Origin: Nematostella vectensis | Taxonomy: Eukaryota; Cnidaria; Anthozoa; Actiniaria; Edwardsiidae | Assembly (NCBI RefSeq): GCF_932526225.1 | Contig: NC_064040.1 | Location: 7,847,181-7,911,180 of the forward strand | Length of the DNA stretch: 64,000 nt | Direction: 5' to 3' | Part shown: in pieces, positions 61,214-64,000 of the stretch | Numbering within the stretch: the stretch's first letter is position 1 | Layout of the letters: each line of letters begins with the position of its first letter | Translations under genes and position numbers: made by a program | The notes under the pieces: generated by a model | The model's input: the letters and a program-made list of their open reading frames with translations, nothing else | Told to the model about the DNA's origin: nothing | The model's database searches: none

Positions 61214-63408
61214 ATGAGATGTTTAGCAGCTCTAGGGTTCGTAGTGTGGACTCTGATCGCAGGCGAGATGATAAGTACCGAGGCGTTATCAAAGAGCGTA
61301 CCGCTAACAGGTAAGTCTCATTGATAGACGAGTCCACGTGCCAGAAGTAAATAAAATAAAGCAAAGCCCACAGCACTCCCCTGGTGGCACTTTAATTCGC
61401 CGACAACTGGTTCGCCGACATCCCAGGTTGTTTCGCCAGTAGCCTAGGTTGTTTCGCCAGGGCACAGATAAGAGAAGATGTTACTTTCTAAGCTGACTAA
61501 GTGACTCTACTACAGTGATAGCTTGCTTGCCACAACTACCTGTTGACTTTTATACTAAAATCCAGATTTAAAACTCTGATAAGCATTTTAAAAATTAGCT
61601 AAAATTTGTATAAAGTCAAGGTTATTCGGTTCTAAAGTTTTTTGGTATTTGTGCGCTTCATTTCTTTTATTTGTGGGCTTCATTTCTTGTATTTGAGCGC
61701 TTCATTTCTTGTATTTGCGCGCTTCATTTCTTGTACTTCTGCGCTTTATTTCTTGTATTTGTGCGCTTTATTTCTTGTACTTCTGCGCTTCATTTCTTGT
61801 ATTTGTGCGGTTCATTTCTTGTACTTGCGCGCTTTATTTCTTGTACTATGCCAATTGTGAAAATATTTGAAACCTTACAGTGTTACGTGCGTGTTAGCGA
61901 GGCAACTTTGACAGACCAATATTCATGAAGTAACCAATATTCATGGAAGAAACTGTGAGATTAGCTACACACGTGAATTATAAAGTTATCATTTAAGTTA
62001 TTTCAGCTTGTGGTTCAAATACAATGTATTAGTATTTGCATTGGAACATTCCCCTCTAATTGATATACACTTCAGTCAACAAATGGCAAAGAGGAGCCAT
62101 GGTAACTTGTGGCGCACTGTAAAATTTTCACCCTCGGGGACCAAGGGCGACGCAGAGACCGGAAGCGAAAGTACGCGAAAAGACGAAAGAAAGAGGAAAA
62201 AAAGACGTCTTTTCCTCCTTATTCTTTCGTGCGCGCTTCCTGTGTCCCCGATTTCCGCGACGCCCTGGGTCCATGAGTGTAAAGTTATAGAAATATTATA
62301 TATATTTACTAAATCCTTCTTGCTTACTCCTAGGTGAGTACCCTGACTTGGAAGGGATCATGTATAGAGACACAGAGACTGGTTACCGTCGTGTATCAGA
62401 GCCAATACGGACAAGATTTGACAAGAAAAAGATAGTTCTAAGTAAGTATAAAAGGTCCTTAAAAGACTTTATCATAATGGTAGGATGTGGCTCATCAGGA
62501 TTTATAGGAACTTATCAACCAAACGTGTCTCAAGGGAACTTTAACATTGCTTAACTAAATATCTAAATGGGATCAAAGTTCTATTTATAGAGGTACAAAA
62601 ATCTTGAAATGTCTTCTGGGGCCGTAGCATTGTGCCCCCCCTAACCTTACGTGGTTGCTAAGGCTCTTGTCTCCTATGGCTCTTTCTTTCCTTTTCCCAG
62701 TGAATGACAAAGCCTAGGAATGTGACAATAAATGCTTCCCCCCCCCCCCCCCCAATCTTACGTGGTCTGCTAAGGCTCTTGTCTCCTTTGGATCTTTCGT
62801 TCCTTTTCCCAGTGAATGACAAAGCCTAGGAATGTGACAATAAACAAATATTGGATGAGGTTTTAGAGATATCCGGAATAATCAATGTCAAGACAAGTGG
62901 AACCAGGCGAGGCCGAAAGCCGAGAAAATCTGTTAGCCCCTTTGTTATTGTTAACATGTGAAAATACTACATCCTTTTTAAATCAAAATTAAAATTTTCA
63001 AGAGAACACAACAACTCAGAATAAAGTATGATCAAAACAGTTTTACGAAAAGGAATTAAATAAATTGCAATTACTCTGCGATGGTCTGTGATATCATATA
63101 CAGTAATTCAAATAATTCACATTTTTTCTACCTATTCATTTACAGTTTATACACAAGGGGGTAATAGCGACCACGCGCCCTGTGTGTTCCCCTTCCAATA
63201 CAAGGGGAAAACCTACACAAAGTGTACAACTGTTGATGCGAGCTCCGGCAACCCGTGGTGCTCCACCACAAATAACTACGACATCGATGAGCTGTGGGGT
63301 TACTGTGTATTCGACAGACCAGAAGATAAATGCAAGGACAAGCGAAAAGATTGTGGAAAGTGGGCAAGGCAGGCGTTATGTCAGATCAGCCCTGTATTCA
63401 TGAACAAG
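61214..63408 (+). CDS. Secreted FN2-ShKT protein, 3' end outside the window
   Basis: Exons are 61214-61310, 62334-62441 and 63146-63408, with introns in phases 1, 1 and a phase-0 donor at the end. They give 156 residues so far. Exon 1 encodes a signal peptide (MRCLAALGFVVWTLIAG). Exon 2 is an acidic/basic linker. Exon 3 holds a complete four-Cys fibronectin type II domain (APCVFPFQYKGKTYTKC, PWCSTT, WGYC) and the first three Cys of a ShKT domain (CKDKRKDC, ALC), broken by an intron at the same place as in the gene at 55298. The last ShKT exon was not found before 64000. Intron 1 carries a 22-bp minisatellite and intron 3 a MITE. The likely role is extracellular, glycan or matrix binding. Confidence 0.88.
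61640..61850. repeat. 22-bp minisatellite in FN2-ShKT intron 1
   Basis: About ten units of cttcatttcttgtatttgcgcg. Several Phe/Leu-rich open frames here are produced by the repeat. Confidence 0.9.
62641..62850 (+). repeat. Tandem duplication, two ~112-bp units
   Basis: The stretch from aaggctcttgtctcct to aggaatgtgacaataaa occurs twice, separated by a poly-C run near 62740-62755. It lies in intron 2 of the FN2-ShKT gene. Confidence 0.9.
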
Positions 63409-63448
63409 GTAAAATGTGGGACTGGGAAAAGGTATCCCAAACTCAATA

Positions 63449-63617
63449 CAGGCGTGTACACAGGGGGGGCGCACGCACCCCCCCCCCCTTGGCCGGCAAA
63501 AAGTTGATCCTTTTCTATTGAAGGATTGTCAAACACTATGCTTTTTCCATATGATACCTTTGGCTGCGCACCCCCCCCCCCCCCCCCCCCCCTCAGCCAA
63601 TCCTGGGTATGCGTCTG
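63449..63617 (+). mobile_element. MITE family A, copy 3
   Basis: The ends CAGGCGTGTACACAGG and CCTGGGTATGCGTCTG match the family. The 5-bp flanks are caata and taata, one mismatch. It lies 40 bp after the last visible donor of the FN2-ShKT gene. Poly-C runs inside it look expanded. Confidence 0.75.
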
Positions 63618-64000
63618 TAATAGGCTTATAAAGTATCACAAGAAGTACTAACATGGTTTGTATGAGGGAACTTGAGTCAAAACTTAATAATACCTGACAA
63701 TCATATACAAACAGTTGCTTCACGGTGTTATCTAACAAACTTCTCCACTCTCTCAATTACACAAAAAAACGATATTCTAAGCTGTTTAGAAGCAGAGTTC
63801 TTGTGCTCCGATTCCATCTCGGAGTTGTATTCAAAATCCAACAATACCTTTGAGCGCTGGCTCAAAAGTGTCACGTGCTAAAATTTACGCGATTTTGTGT
63901 TTAGTTATTTTATGTTTAATATAATACTAAATGAGTGGATCAAAGGGCCTAAGGCAAGCGTGCGGGACCCTGGGCCAATTTTTAAAATGGCGGCTCACAA
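63618..64000. other. Intron of the FN2-ShKT gene or 3' flank, no exon recognised
   Basis: I see no exon with the expected C-x3-C-x2-C end of a ShKT domain here, so the gene probably continues beyond the window. Confidence 0.4.

Noticed and set aside
61642-61928. Phe/Leu/Cys-rich hydrophobic frames
   Set aside because: They are generated by the 22-bp minisatellite inside intron 1 of the FN2-ShKT gene.

Overview
This is eukaryotic DNA with intron-split genes, spliceosomal GT/AG junctions, SINE- and MITE-type repeats and long microsatellites. The domain content (ShKT and fibronectin type II modules, trypsin-like proteases, a melatonin-receptor-like GPCR) fits a cnidarian, most likely a sea anemone such as Nematostella. 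That assignment is inferred from domain style; no species-specific marker was identified.

Layout. 1-4600: two diverged inverted arms of about 540 bp flank a decayed zinc-finger-type gene, a 159-bp MITE and two adjacent perfect hairpins. 6236-10197 (-): DHRS7-like short-chain dehydrogenase, six exons recognised. 10470-11448: internally deleted non-LTR retrotransposon. 11508-12524: foldback element with 342-bp arms inserted in a (TTA)n tract. 14477-16990 (+) and 19801-24302 (-): two convergent paralogous trypsin-like proteases, both with Tyr in place of the oxyanion-hole Gly193. 25846-26440 (-): TRAF/MATH pseudogene. 31173-35941 (-): class A GPCR in three exons with arrays pressed against its splice sites. 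38903-39651: near-perfect hexamer array. 39869-42576 (-): secreted ShKT protein with a long Gln/Pro/Met/Cys/Gly-rich tail. 48082-48154 (-): tRNA-Lys(CTT). 51127-51354 (+): G protein gamma subunit. 55298-57063 (+): FN2-ShKT-FN2 gene with two apparent frameshifts. 61214-63408 (+): FN2-ShKT gene running off the window. The remainder is intron or intergenic DNA with several MITE families.

The genes do not form a pathway or operon. Local duplication links the two trypsin genes and the two FN2/ShKT genes. The most unusual signal is structural: in three genes, short tandem duplications begin inside an exon edge and copy the splice donor, the splice acceptor or the C-terminal coding end into adjacent non-coding DNA, giving arrays of decoy splice sites. 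I also see MITE families with clean target-site duplications (5 bp and 9 bp) and a ShKT pair in which the second domain has lost exactly the two cysteines that form the C1-C6 disulfide.
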